The notes beneath the pieces were generated by a model. That model had not been told where the DNA came from and searched no databases. It saw nothing but the letters and a program-made list of their open reading frames with translations. DNA of 64,000 nt from Setoptus koraiensis (lineage: Eukaryota > Arthropoda): positions 2,666,001 to 2,730,000 of the forward strand of contig CM106586.1 of assembly GCA_048013815.1 (NCBI GenBank), given 5' to 3'. This document shows positions 9,164-20,391 of the stretch, in pieces; position 1 is the stretch's first letter; every line of letters begins with the position of its first letter. A program made the translations under genes and the position numbers.

Positions 9164-11389
9164 TCATTTCATCTTAACTCGAAAGCGTTCATAATCTTTT
9201 GCTGAGCACATCGGAGTCTCAACCGGCAATATCCTGTTAAACTTATTGTAGTCAATGATTGTTTGCGCATAAGGACCGTAACCCTGTGTGGATATGATAG
9301 GCTCAAATCTGTATCCCCATTTGACTTCACTGGGAAGATAAGATGTTCTAACTTGAATTGACTGACCAGTTGATTCCACAGTACCTTCTATGACAGTTAT
9401 AATTTCAAATTTGAAATTCGCCAGTTGCTCGGAGTTCATTTCATAGAATAAGCTGTCTCTGTCGATTATGTGTACTATGGTTAGTGGCCAAATTAAAAGA
9501 AGATTGTTCCTTGCGTCATCTATTTTAACATCCAGTTGATGGTGATAGAAGGGAATTATTTCACCTTCATTGGTCAGTTTTTGACTGACCAATGAGGCGC
9601 GTATCGTTGCCCCTATGATATGTGATTTGCTCCTTACGTCGCCAACCCTGAATGTTAAACACATTTGATCATCCCTCAGGCACACTGTGGCATATTTACT
9701 AAACATTATAGTCTATATTTATTGATGGATGCAAATGATAAGAGGTGAGCATGAGGAAAGTAAATTAGCCACGTGCTTTCTGCTACATTCAGCCAATTCA
9801 ATTAGTTTGACTCGCTTGCTTACCTGAGACCTCTTAGCGGGTCGAGATAATTTTGCGAATACCATACCAACAATCAGACATTCTACTACAACTCCGAAGA
9901 TTAGTTGTGAACAAAATATTATTATGGCACCTGGGCATTCTACGCTGATTATTCTTGAACCGAAACCAAGTGTTGATTGAGTTTCTATAGAAAATAAAAG
10001 TGCAGCTGAAAAAGAATGTACGTTAACTATGCACGGCTTCCAATTTGGATCATTATCGTGTGACAGATCATCATGAATATATAATACAATATACCATATT
10101 GCTGCAAAGAATATCCATGAGAATACAAAACCCAACGAGGCCGCAAGCAGATTGTATCTCCACTTAATATCTATCATAGTTGTGAATAGATCTCTGAAGT
10201 ATTGTCGCCTATCTATATTGTCTATGTTAAGATTGACGGCACCATTTTTTCCTACCAATCTAGGCAGAGGAGCCGTCTTAGTGCTACCCGCTGTAACTGT
10301 TGTTATAGTTCCACCAACTCCTGCCACTGTAGCCGGTATAGATTGATGAATTTCCGATGTACGCTGATTGTGCGACAGTATATTATTATTGATTGCGTCA
10401 ATATTAGTTAGATTACTGTTGTGGTTGTTGTAAGTAGTAGTGATAGTTGTAGTAGTTGTAGGTGGATAGGTAAAGCCTTCAAAATGCACGATACTATTAG
10501 CTCGTTGTTGTAGATGACTTCCGATGATGTTGTTGCTATCACTGCCAATGACATTAGCATCGTGTTTCACATGTTCAATAGAGGCTTTAAGGTTAGCTAT
10601 ATCGTCGTCATTAGGATCGGCTAAAGTGTCATCTGCATGGTTATTGTTGATGTTGTTGTTGTTATCATTACTGATGTGATTATTGTTATTATGTAAGAGA
10701 TGACGCTGTTCAACATGATTGTCATCATCATCTTCATCATCATTATTATTAATATGTTCGCGGTGATTGGCCAATGATACCATGTTTAAATTATTTTCCT
10801 GTAAATATCTAGCACCATTGGTATCATCCCTAACATTGAGCCTTTGCAGACATTGATTTAGTGTAACATTAATCAATTTTTTTTCCAAACGCATGTTTAT
10901 CTGTTGCTGTGGGTCCTGATAAGAATTATCATCGCAAGCACATTGATCATTTAATTGTGGACTATCTACCGAATAAGACATCAAACTCTTGGATGATTCA
11001 TTGAAATCGAGTTGCTGTTGTTGTTGACTTGAAGGATTAAAGTCATCATTATTTTTTAAAGTTTTAGTATTAGTTTCTCCCAATGTTTGATGGTGTGTAT
11101 TTCCATTATAAAACTGGTCGGTGTTGTTATTGTTGTTGTTATTAACGAGGGTATGACCAAATGATTGAGAGGAGGATGCTGAGGGTGTAAGCGATGATGA
11201 GGATTTCTGTTGTTTGTGTCGATCAAAATTGGATGCTGAAGATGAAGAAGTTGAACAATCTGACTCAAGTGATGATAACAATAATGTTGAAGTAGTTTCA
11301 GTTGAAATCTGTGTGTGATATGTTTGTTGGTGTTGCTGTTCTTGATTAATACAATTTCCCTGTAAGTTTTTATCTTTCTGGGTGGGCAT
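9164..11389 (-). CDS. Inward-rectifier potassium channel (Kir/Irk), two coding exons
   Basis: The exons are 9824-11389 and 9164-9712, with a 111-nt GT-AG intron (CAG|GTAAGC, AATATAG|ACT). They join in frame as AKRSQ-TIMFSKYA, the usual Kir junction sequence, giving 704 residues. The channel core starts near residue 380 (slide helix RRQYFRDLFTTMIDIKWRYN). M1 follows. The pore segment includes WKPCIVNVHSF and the selectivity filter TLGFG at 473-477, then M2 near 486-512. The PIP2-contact segment RPAKR follows M2. The second exon gives the cytoplasmic beta-domain (FRVGDVRSKSHIIGATIRA). The first 380 residues are low-complexity (Gln, Asn, Ser, His, Asp runs) and unusual: most Kir N-termini are under 100 residues. 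The sequence CATTTTCAG just before the ATG looks like a splice acceptor, so a 5' UTR exon is likely. The Irk paralogue is not resolvable here. Confidence 0.93.
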
Positions 11390-11390
11390 T

Positions 11391-12379
11391 CTGAAAATGT
11401 CAATTAGTGATCATTTAGCTTTGGAAACTATAGCGATCTTATGAACAAACAATATTGATGGCAATTAGAGGAAATAAGTTTGTATGTAAGTTGAATATTA
11501 TAGATAGACCTGTTGATTGATTCTATTTCAATGGGATTGCCACAAGAGTATTGTTGGTGTTTCTTTAATCAATCGAAAATCCAGCTGATTGTTTGGCACC
11601 TTTATCTCAACTTGTTGTATAGGTTGATTATAATATCTTGCTGGTAAATTGTTGTCATAGTTTAGTCATAGACAGTCGCTAGAGTTGTTGAAATGATTGT
11701 CACTGGTGCACCACAACTTTAACAGTCTAGTCGATCGTGGTCCTTGGCCTTGATAGCCTTGATGTAGCAATATTGTCTGACAATTGTGAGAGACTCAGAT
11801 CAAACAAATTAGATTTACTCACAACACAACTGTAACACAACTATAACAGATAGGTGGAGAAGATAAGAATTTGTCGATATTATCATATCGTGTTTTTCCT
11901 CATCGATAGTAATAAATTTTACTTTTCTATTCTCTCTGTTTCTATCAAGATGCTCGCTACATTGACAATTTCAAGTTTTGATTTGGATCATTAGAAGTAA
12001 TTATTTATACGTGACCTAATGTTTACACTCATATTGTAGTCTATGTCAACATATTTTACAATAGACACTAGACTATTCACACTTCTTACAAACATTCGTT
12101 TATGATGATCTACATGAAAATGGCGATAATAACGTCGACTAATTGACGAAATATTTGCCGGTTTTTCCTCTTTTTACAATCGCTAATGTACGTTAATCAG
12201 CCATAACAATTTATTTGCAGGATAGAGTTTTCTGCTTCTACTGCTATATTTACTAAATATGTTAAGCTGGGTTATTGTCTGTTCGCTTTGATCGCATTAT
12301 CAATGCGATATTTGCAGCAAGAAAGAAAACAAATAAGCTATAATTCGATTTGTCGACTCAAATAAAAGATGAGACTCAC
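11391..12379 (-). other. Probable 5' UTR intron of the Kir gene
   Basis: On the minus strand a good donor (GACAG|GTGAGT, intron starting at 12379) and an acceptor (CATTTTCAG at 11391, one base before the ATG) would remove 989 nt. The exon upstream of 12380 would be untranslated. This is inferred from splice-site quality only. Confidence 0.45.
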
Positions 12380-12514
12380 CTGTCGACTGTATTGCGAATG
12401 TAAATTTTAGTAGGTGGAGTTTACCCAACACTCTAATGTGTGATGATCTCATCGAAGTTCAAACACACTCTCACTACGAGCATATCTGAGATATTGCTCA
12501 AGATGTTGTCGTAG

Positions 12515-12565
12515 TCAATTAAATATTTCCGGTTGTCAAGATGATAACCGGAAATATTTAGTTTG
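12515..12565. repeat. Inverted repeat (hairpin) upstream of Kir
   Basis: Perfect 14-bp arms AAATATTTCCGGTT (12521-12534) and AACCGGAAATATTT (12546-12559) are separated by 11 nt. Similarity continues outward for about 7 more bases with mismatches. It lies in the putative 5' UTR exon or promoter of the Kir gene. Confidence 0.85.
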
Positions 12566-12569
12566 ACTT

Positions 12570-13655
12570 TGAATTTTAGTTTGTTTTCGAATCTTCGAGA
12601 CACCCCTTCACACTCACCAAGCAACTAATTAACAAGTTGGTGCCATCAACTTGTGGATATTTGAATCGCCTATATCTTGCTTCACTATATTTCGCTTGAA
12701 TTTTCAACACAACACCGCTCTACCATGCATCTACTATGCTATGCCCATTCTCGAGGCTTCGCACATTCTCGCAAGATCAAAAGGCATCGCGAATGGGTTA
12801 TTTCATCAGGACGAATTTCTTAATTGTTCACACTGCTCGCTGCCTTCGAGTAAATGAAGCTCCTCATCATGTGGCCAACTTGTTAGTGAAAACGAACCAT
12901 GCCGATAATCAATACTACAAGACAATAGTGAGGCCTCAAGTATTATCAAGACTGAATGAATATCGGAGAGCAAACAAACAATCACCGCAGTGGCTCAACA
13001 AAAGTGATGAACGACACAAGTGGCAACAAGTGCATTCACGTACAAGTACTTCCGAACTTCGCACACTTGTAATGTCTCTATCGTATTAGGCCGTGTCCTT
13101 ATCTCAACTTTGGCTTGTGTTCTTATAACAAGTTTGTTGATGACATCATTGTCTCAATTCAAATTAGCACTGACGTATAACTCAAGTATTTGTTTTTTCT
13201 TTGTAGCCCATTTTATTATTGAAGCCGTTGGGCAACTCGAGGTGCCATGTAAGTTCAGTGTGCGGATGTTCCGATGGCCTTACACCTGCTTCGAAATAAA
13301 TCCTATAGGGCGGCGCTACTCAGCTTTCTTTAAAGCTACGTAAGCGAGTCATGACTCACGACGACCAGTTGATAACTGGCTAATACTGTAAGCAATGTGC
13401 ACCGTTGCTTATTAGCGCTTTCACTCGAGTCCACTTCACAGCATGTTAAAGCAAGCAATAAACAAAAATGAATTATATGAAGTAGAATTGAACAGTCTGC
13501 GTTCGGCTGCACATTCTTAGGCGATGCCAGCGCCCCTTGCAGGTACCTCCCGAATCAGATGCAAGGTCATTAGAATATGGGCACACAGTGCTCATTATGC
13601 AAATCTCGTTGCACGCAAATAGCAACCGAGATAAATCAACAACGAGATTGAGCAC
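12570..13655. other. Intergenic stretch without recognisable genes
   Basis: Only short frames of non-protein-like composition are present. I see no repeats of note and no recognisable motifs. Confidence 0.4.
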
Positions 13656-13922
13656 CTAATTAAAACTGGCCATTTGTTTCGTCGAGAAGCTGGAATTCTT
13701 TATGAAATTCTTCAGTGTAGTTATAATATCCCCGAGGCCATCTATCGGCGCCTTTAGGAATAGCCTGATGATCGACACTAGTCCGGCAACGATTTCATCC
13801 ATGATGATTTGTATCCAAGTCCCAGGATGGCGGCACCGTCGTGCAACTTGCGCAGACAGCGACGGCAACAGATTAGATAAGGGTAGAGATAAAAATAAAA
13901 TCAAGATAATAACGCCAGCCAT
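13656..13922 (-). CDS. Candidate short secreted peptide (88 aa)
   Basis: Starting at the internal ATG 13920-13922, the frame encodes MAGVIILILFLSLPLS followed by NLLPSLSA. This looks like a signal peptide with a plausible signal-peptidase site after residue 24 (LSA|QVA). The remaining 64 residues hold one Cys near the start, then a hydrophobic-basic segment (IIMDEIVAGLVSIIRLFLK, then DIITTLKNFIKNSSF) that could form amphipathic helices. The frame is also open upstream to 14075. The first part lies in a duplicated block (compare 35.49-35.90 kb). The other copy keeps the hydrophobic frame but has CTG in place of this ATG and stops early. Chance open reading is a real alternative. Confidence 0.25.
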   Translation of the reverse strand: MAGVIILILFLSLPLSNLLPSLSAQVARRCRHPGTWIQIIMDEIVAGLVSIIRLFLKAPIDGLGDIITTLKNFIKNSSFSTKQMASFN

Positions 13923-14310
13923 TCTATTATTAAAAGCTACAACATTCGGGCTGGCTGGCGATTGTTGGCTTGTCTTGCACTTGCTGCGAGCGCAACCAGC
14001 TGTTGTTGTTGCAATTGTTGTTGTTGCTGTTGTTGCCAGTCTGGGCAGGTTGCAGCTAAAGGAAGCGCGACCCAATTCGAGTTCAAGTGCAGCGAAAAAA
14101 GGCTACGCCGACTAGTCAACTTTTGCGCAACAACAACGGCAACAACAGCGGCAACAACAGCAACAGCCAGTTGTAACCTAGATACGGGCCGATGGCTCCT
14201 TTCACTCCTTTCGCACAAATTTATTCATAGCTCTCGCTGAGCCGAGCCGCTCGAGTCGCCGGGCCTGGCCGAGTCCAGTTGCTGCTTCTTTGGGCCAGTG
14301 TGTCAGAGCC
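13835..14310. repeat. Duplicated non-coding block A' (matches 35485-35905)
   Basis: The two copies share long runs in the same orientation, for example AGAGATAAAAATAA, TCTATTATTAAAAGC, GGAAGCGCGACCCAATT, TTCAAGTGCAGCGAAAAAAG and CTAGATACGGGCC. They differ by indels in CAA/TTG repeats. No confirmed gene is inside. Confidence 0.85.
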
Positions 14311-14333
14311 ACGACTGACACACTAGCCCAAAG
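14288..14333. repeat. Hairpin with 19-bp arms
   Basis: Arms 14288-14306 (CTTTGGGCCAGTGTGTCAG) and 14315-14333 (CTGACACACTAGCCCAAAG) pair with one mismatch around an 8-nt loop. The right arm is absent from the duplicate block near 35.9 kb. Confidence 0.85.
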
Positions 14334-15344
14334 AATGCTCATTTTATATGATACGAGTATTATTATCCGACGCTACATTGCACTCATAGCAAACATGAAG
14401 CGAAGGTTATTGCATTCGTGCGACTCAGTTATCCGTCTCAAATCGAATGCGATACCAACCTGAACAGTGAATTGGGCGACGCCAATCAATAGAGTTGCAC
14501 ACATTGTCACTGGCGTGCAATGTTCCATTATTCAATTTATTGCAATTATCCTCCATATTGTTCCAATCAATACCAAAACTATTACATTTCATATATAACA
14601 TTCAGACGACATTTGTTTCGACGATGCAGCAGAAGCCGTTGATAGGGGCTTCGTTGTTTCACTTGGCGCAACTATTTCACATTGTTTCGACTTGGTTCGA
14701 CAAACTGTATTTCAGTAATATTGCATTATCTGCACAGAACATTCCGTTTGTGGCTGTAGTGACCCCAGAGCTATTATTATCTTCATAGGCACTATGAGGA
14801 TTCAATATTAATTATGTAGATTGACCACCAGTAATTCATTGTCAAGTTGGCGTGGTGTGACCTGAGGGCACTGGCGACACGGACCAATGGGGCGACCATG
14901 AATTGGATGAGCCCGAATCAGATGAAAAAGACCTATAACAGACATAAGCTGATCAGAAGGCCTCTTTTGGCTACGTTTGTCTAGAGAAAGACAGAGAAGA
15001 GAAATTGATTGTTATCAAATAATCTACTGCGAAATCATAATGAGCTTTTTTGAATGAATTTTGCATCCTTCAAAACTTGTAGATGACGCTCTTCTCGCTA
15101 TTGTTTCAATAGCGATCTTTCTTTGATGTGCTTGTTGGCAACACTAAAGAGAAGACCCGAAAATTAAAATATCTCAAAGCAATGACTGAAGGTATCGCTG
15201 GCATTAAATTATGCATGTATTAGATGTACGACCATGAAATACTCGTTCAACGAAATCTCCCTTCTATGAACTGTCCGTCAAGCAAGTATATGAAAATGAA
15301 ACGTTGCTTGATGAATGAATGATTTCGTAGTCAGTCGTAGTTGC
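14334..15344. other. Unique spacer between the two duplicated blocks
   Basis: This stretch has no counterpart at 35.9-37.25 kb and no recognisable gene. Confidence 0.4.
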
Positions 15345-16235
15345 TGTTGTTGTTGCTGCTGCTGCTCACCTGTGTATTTCAGCCGTACACACTCTCGATC
15401 TAACCATTGATGTTGTCGTTGTTTTTATTATTATGTTACTGGCTAATTTTCAATGCCAATCCGTACACTGACCCCAAATGGAGACACACTCAACAGGTGA
15501 ATACGCTAACTCTCTCTGCTTGTGTGTTGCGCTGGCTTGACACAAACACAAGCCAACTGTTGTTGTTGCTGTCGTTGTTGTTGTCGTTGTTGTGCACCCT
15601 AAAACTGTGTGTCCCTTTTCACTGTAACTGTCTAGCCAGTTACTGTGAAAGAGCCGCAAAAGAGAAGGTAAAACAAGTGAACTTATAACAGTTTTGGGCT
15701 CGATTTGAGTTGCGCCAAGTTGAGCCGAGCAGAGATAAGTTGAGCAGAATGGAATGGAATTGAATTAAACGCAATCGTATTGAGCAGAAATTGGATAGAA
15801 CACAGATATATCCCAAAACTGCTATTGGCCGTCTCTCTGGCAAGCTGTGTCAGTTGCTGCCTTAGTATTGCAGACAAGTTTGACTTTGACCTTAATATTT
15901 GTCGACGAACGCACAAACCAGCAAGCTTGCCACAAATCACAAACACACACACACACGCACACGCACACACCAGAGAGCTTGCCAGAGAGAGATTGTGGCC
16001 GTCATGGCAGAGACACGGACAAAAACAGAATCAGGTGATACAGGTGAATCAGGTATACAAAAACAGAATCAATGTGCGCTGACAATTGCCAATGTAAACT
16101 AACTGTAACTAACTAACATAACAGTTGATACTTTTGTTGCGCTCGGTAGGATATTTATATACAACAATGTCAAATCAATTTATACAATCGTTAAGTAATT
16201 ACTAATTACTAATTAGGTTGACCGCTAATCAGTGA
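15345..16235. repeat. Duplicated non-coding block B' (matches 37255-38070)
   Basis: Nearly base-for-base similarity in the same orientation runs from TTTTTATTATTATGTTACTG through AACTGTGTGTCCCTTTTCAC, TTGAGCAGAAATTGGATAG and TTTGACTTTGACCTTAATAT to GCTAATCAGTGAGT. Differences are mainly in the (CA)n tract and short indels. There is no convincing ORF, so a regulatory or untranslated role is possible. Confidence 0.88.
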
Positions 16236-17068
16236 GTGAGTTTCAAATTGTTTCTCGAGGATGGCACCACCATCGTGCAACTGTTCATGACGTGATGTAA
16301 ACATGGCGATATACGGAAATGTGTATCACAATGAAAGTACATGGCGACTAGCCTATGTGTCATAGGTGGCAAGTTAGGTTTTAGATAAATGGATGTGATA
16401 AAATGGAGAGATAACATGCGAGCATGAGAGAGGTCATTTGCAATCAGATGGTAGGTTCGTTGGTCGTAAATTGTTAGTTTGTGACAGATGCAACGATCAC
16501 ATTGATGGCATGTAGAAGCGACCATATAAAAATGTAGATATAAATAGATACGATGTGTTGGCTGATTGAGCTGTCAGCCAATGACAATCGCCACAAACAA
16601 GCAGCTCGATAATTGCAATTGCACACACGCACACATAAACAAACCCAGAATAAGACGAACACAAAAACAAAGTTTATTAGTGAGAAATAATAATTTTCAA
16701 ATAATGAAAATAATATTTGGCAAACAAAACACAAATCTTTGGCTAGTTGTGAGCGATGGAATTGTTGAATTTTAGTTGCCAACTTGAGAATAATTATTTA
16801 ATAATAGTGATATGAAAATTACTGCATAAGATTGCACACATGCGACACTGATAGATAGGTGGTGGCGCACTGTTTGCACTGACAACAACAACGAGATGGC
16901 CAATCAACAAACGAGAAACAATTAATGCTCGCTAATGCTGTTGTCCATTATGTCAACATTGATTGCATAATAGTGATGGCAACAATAGCAACAATGGCGC
17001 GAGATGGGAAATTGGAGACAGGGTGATCATTCGTTCATTGAACGTCCACTTTCGATTCATGGCAACTT

Positions 17069-17070
<2 letters not shown>
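16236..17070. other. Intergenic DNA without recognisable genes
   Basis: I see only short non-protein-like frames here. Confidence 0.4.

Positions 17071-17163
<93 letters not shown>
17071..17163 (+). repeat. (TGT/TTG)31 microsatellite
   Basis: About 93 nt of uninterrupted TTG trinucleotide repeat. Apparent poly-Leu/Cys frames through it are artefacts. Confidence 0.97.
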
Positions 17164-17886
17164 CGTTATGTCTTTTTATGTGGCCACACTATCAAGTTGC
17201 AATGTGTGCGCACATAAGTGATTTATACTTATGCAATATATGCTAGTATTTATGGCAATGACAAGGATGAGTCTTGATTTTACGAGATTGCTCTTTGCTT
17301 GTTTGCCGCGAATCGTCGACGAGCGAGTTGTGTCATTAGCTGCTAGTTGTAGCTAATGCCACAAGTGAAGCCGCCGAAGTTTGTTGGTAATTGTTGCCGA
17401 TCGTACACACACACACACACACACACACAACTACGAGATGACAAGCACGTCACGCATTGAACTTGATCAAGTCAGGGGTCACCTAACACTTGGTAATGGT
17501 TGTGATATATGAGTTGTTGAACTCATTTGTCTAATTGCTGCTGTGCAAACGATGGACAAAAGTGGCAAGCTACTTTTGTTGCTCATCACACACTCACAAT
17601 AGTTTGTGGGCACGCGCTACCGGCAAACAAACCAACAATTGGCTGGCCAGTGTCACTGTCAAGGCCCCTTGTTGGTGATGCCTTGTGTAGTGGCCATCAT
17701 CGATAATAGATTCAACCCGATGTAAACAGGGCAATTTCTGTTTGTTATTTGTACTGGTTCGTTTATTTTCTTCGCCCGATTAAAGTGTTCAAGTACCTTG
17801 TTTGTAGCCTGTTTAAAATCAACAATGCATGTTGCATAATGGAACTTCTTGATTGGCAACATTGTGAGATTTAAGTATTTTTTTCG
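17164..17886. other. Spacer with (AC)n and an unassigned minus-strand frame
   Basis: An (AC)n run occupies about 17405-17428. A minus-strand frame (about 17659-17880) reads plausibly as protein (for example EHFNRAKKINEPVQITNRNCP). I cannot place it, and it does not align to the Kir sequence that follows. Confidence 0.3.
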
Positions 17887-18480
17887 CTGACCAATGAGGC
17901 GCGTATCGTTGCCCCCGTGATACGCGTACATGATCGACAACTCTGAAAGTTGAACACCTCCCTCAAGCACACTGTTTACATATTCGTTTATAGTACTTTT
18001 ACTCTCTGATGGACGCAAATGACAAGCGATGAGTGAAGTATGCGAATAGTGAATTAACCACGTGCTTTCTCGTGCCACCTTCAGCCGCCTGGTGATCAAA
18101 AATTATACTCGCTCGCTTACCTGAGCGGGTCGAGATAATTTTGTAAAAACCAAATATCATACTAACAATTATGCATTGCGCTGCCCAATTAGTTATCCAA
18201 GATTACTTGTGGACAAAATATTATTATCTGAGCTCGAATCAATTCCAATGGCAATTGCAATCAGAATCGCAATTTGAGTTTCCATAGAAAATAGGAGTGC
18301 AGTATGGCAATATTATCGTGCCACAGATCATCATGAATATACCACATTGCTCTTTGTATTGTCATGGATATTCCTTGCTGCAAATTCACGAGAATCCATG
18401 AGAATCAATGAGAATCCACGAGAGAATACAAAATCCAACGACTCGCATGTGAGCCGGCGTCAGCCAACAGATCGTATATA
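17887..18480 (-). pseudogene. Kir channel pseudogene fragment, copy 1, with retained intron
   Basis: This segment aligns with Kir positions about 9586-10165, in the same orientation. It covers the start of exon 2, the 111-nt intron, the end of exon 1 with M2, and the pore region. Shared runs include GACCAATGAGGCGCGTATCGT, TTAACCACGTGCTTTCT (TTAGCCACGTGCTTTCT in the gene), CGGGTCGAGATAATTTTG and ACAAAATATTATTAT. Many indels and substitutions destroy the frame. The intron is still present, so the copy was made from DNA, not mRNA. Confidence 0.88.
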
Positions 18481-19090
18481 CTTACACTTACTTTGTTAGC
18501 GGCGAATACCACAACTGGCAGCAGCGGCCGCACTCGCCAGTCGCCAGTGCCTAGTCTGCCATAAAGTGTGCTCACTCTCTATTGATGCCACAGACATTGC
18601 GTTGAATGTTACGTAACAGCGCATAGATGCTACTATGCTCTATGTGATGCAACCGCGTGTGTGTCTGTGCTCCCATTTGAGGGCATTGACCGCTAACTAG
18701 CAACTGTGCTTATGACCTCGACTCTCACTCAGTCACTCACTCTTACATAACAGCAGCCGCAGCAGCAGCCCATATGAGCCCAGAAATGGCCTGTCCATGC
18801 AGACACAGACACAGACACAGATAGAGGCGCACCAACTCGCTTGTTGTTGTTGTTGTTGTCGGTAGTTGTTGGTTGTTGCTGTTGTTATATACACTCTCGA
18901 GCCCCCAGCGTAGTCGCACGATAGTCGAGGCGCCCATCATCTGGCGTGCCATTGTGTCTGCGATATATAGTTATGTAACAACAACAAACAAAGTGAGAGT
19001 GAGTTTGCCGCAAAAGGTCAAACTCAATAATAGATGAGTCGGTGCTGCATTTGAGTCTGCTGCTATTACATGCCATAACTATATATAGCG
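18481..19090. other. Spacer between Kir and ISCA2 pseudogene fragments
   Basis: No gene is recognised. The stretch contains CAG/TTG-rich simple sequence around 18740-18890. Confidence 0.4.
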
Positions 19091-19490
19091 CGGCCTCTTG
19101 TATGGCGTTAAGGGGCTCAAACACATGACCAATGAAAACAATCAATTCCTGCCTATGCATGGCCGAAGTGGCCAATGCCAAGGATTATCCTACTAATTCA
19201 AATGAGACATATTTTCTATAAATCTCAACAATGATGATGTAATCGAGAAGGAAAAACAAATATTTTTTGCACATTCAGAGAGCTTGGCCTACATATCAAG
19301 ACGAGATTTGAGATTGCCGATAAGCCTGCTGCCAGTGATAATTGTGGCTGCAGATCTTCTTTCTCTATAGATACAAATAATAATAAATAACAGTTATTAG
19401 ATTCTGTCTTATAGCGGCATCGAACTTGTTAGGGTTAATTTTTCATTTTTTGAATTGGCGCTTTTTCGGTTGAAAAAGGTGCTCCAAGTT
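19091..19490 (+). pseudogene. ISCA2: ISCA2 pseudogene with its 3' flank
   Basis: This segment aligns with the ISCA2 gene from its CGGCCTCTTG (8163 onward) through the stop and about 110 nt of downstream intergenic DNA (TTATTAGATTCTGTC, CATCGAACTTGTTAG). It keeps the CAAGGATTATCCTAC run, the region of the C-terminal cysteines and the 3' end. The frame is broken by substitutions and deletions, and the first codons are missing. The shared intergenic flank shows a DNA-level duplication. Confidence 0.9.
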
Positions 19491-19514
19491 CAATCCATAG
19501 GGTCGAAGTTTGCA

Positions 19515-19645
19515 AGTTTGGTGGCCAAATCAAAACAATATTCTCTCTTGCGTCATCTATTTTGACACATCGAGCTGATGGCGATGAAATTATTATTTTA
19601 TTATTTTACCTTCTTTGGCCAGTTGTTGGCAGACTAAGGAATGGA
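19515..19645 (-). pseudogene. Kir pseudogene fragment, copy 2a
   Basis: Aligns with Kir exon 2 positions about 9484-9610 (GGCCAAAT, TTGCGTCATCTATTTT, CAGTTGTTGGCAGACTAA). Short and disrupted. Confidence 0.75.
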
Positions 19646-19667
19646 ATTACAATATTATTATGAAAGT

Positions 19668-19815
19668 TAACCGAGTGTTGATTGAGTTTCAATAGAAACG
19701 GTGCAGCTGAAAAAGAGTGTACGTTAACTGAACAATGTTCCCGATTCTAATCGTTATCGTGTAATATACCGTCATGAATATGCTGTGCTGATGCGAAGAA
19801 TATCCATGAGAATAC
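19668..19815 (-). pseudogene. Kir pseudogene fragment, copy 2b
   Basis: Aligns with Kir exon 1 positions about 9960-10130 around the pore segment. Shared runs include GTGTTGATTGAGTTTC, GTGCAGCTGAAAAAG, GTACGTTAACT and GAATATCCATGAGAATAC. The same part of Kir is also present in copy 1, so at least two separate duplications are needed. Confidence 0.85.
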
Positions 19816-20039
19816 ATGTTGACTCACCAAGGAGCCCAGAGAACTCAAAAAGTGATGCTGCCAACAACCTCACATTTAGGTATTCATGCAACGAAGCCAG
19901 AATACTTGGCGTGAGAAAATGTTAGCACGAAGACAGAAGGACTCATTATAGGATTCGTTGAATACATGAACCTAGTTTTGGAAGATGCCCGTGAATAGTA
20001 TCTAAACACCTAGAAAATCAGTCGATATCAAATAATAAT
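19816..20039 (+). pseudogene. SNRPE: SNRPE pseudogene
   Basis: This segment starts at an ATG equivalent to the SNRPE start (ACCAAGGAGCCCAGAGAA) and runs to near its end. It retains AATACATGAACCTAGTTTTGG and AGATGCC. Small deletions and in-frame stops break the frame. It abuts Kir copy 2b directly on its left and continues into SNRPE/Kir intergenic DNA on its right. Confidence 0.9.
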
Positions 20040-20388
20040 TATTGTCATTGTAATGAATTTATAAATCTGTTTATTTATTACATATTTCGATTAGATATTC
20101 TTTAGATATTAGCTTGAATATTGACTGTCCAGTTGATTCTTCAGTGACCTATCACAGTTATAGTTTCAAATTTAAAATTGGCCAGTTGCTACTGGGAGTC
20201 CATTTCACATACGTGTGTGTCGATTATGTGTGTGCTATAGTTGTTGGCCAAATTAAAAGAAGATTTATGTTTATTACGTCATCTATTGTCACATCCAGCT
20301 GACAATGATAGAGGGGAATTATTTCACCTTGAGTGGTCAGTATTTGGCAGACTAATGATGCATTAGTAATGATGCATCGTTGTGCCGA
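20040..20388 (-). pseudogene. Kir pseudogene fragment, copy 3 (C-terminal exon and 3' flank)
   Basis: This segment begins with the SNRPE-Kir intergenic sequence (TAATGAATTTATAAATC, TGTAAATC in the original). It jumps to Kir exon 2 positions about 9355-9625 (CCAGTTGATTC, ATTATGTGTG, GGCCAAATTAAAAGAAGATT, GGGAATTATTTCACCTT). It ends within a few bases of the stop codon of the short HR4-like gene. Confidence 0.85.
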
Positions 20389-20391
20389 TGA

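Noticed and set aside
17071-17163. Poly-Leu/poly-Cys protein frames
   Set aside because: Entirely explained by the TTG microsatellite.
17659-17880. Continuation of the Kir pseudogene
   Set aside because: Does not align with the corresponding part of Kir exon 2; left unassigned.
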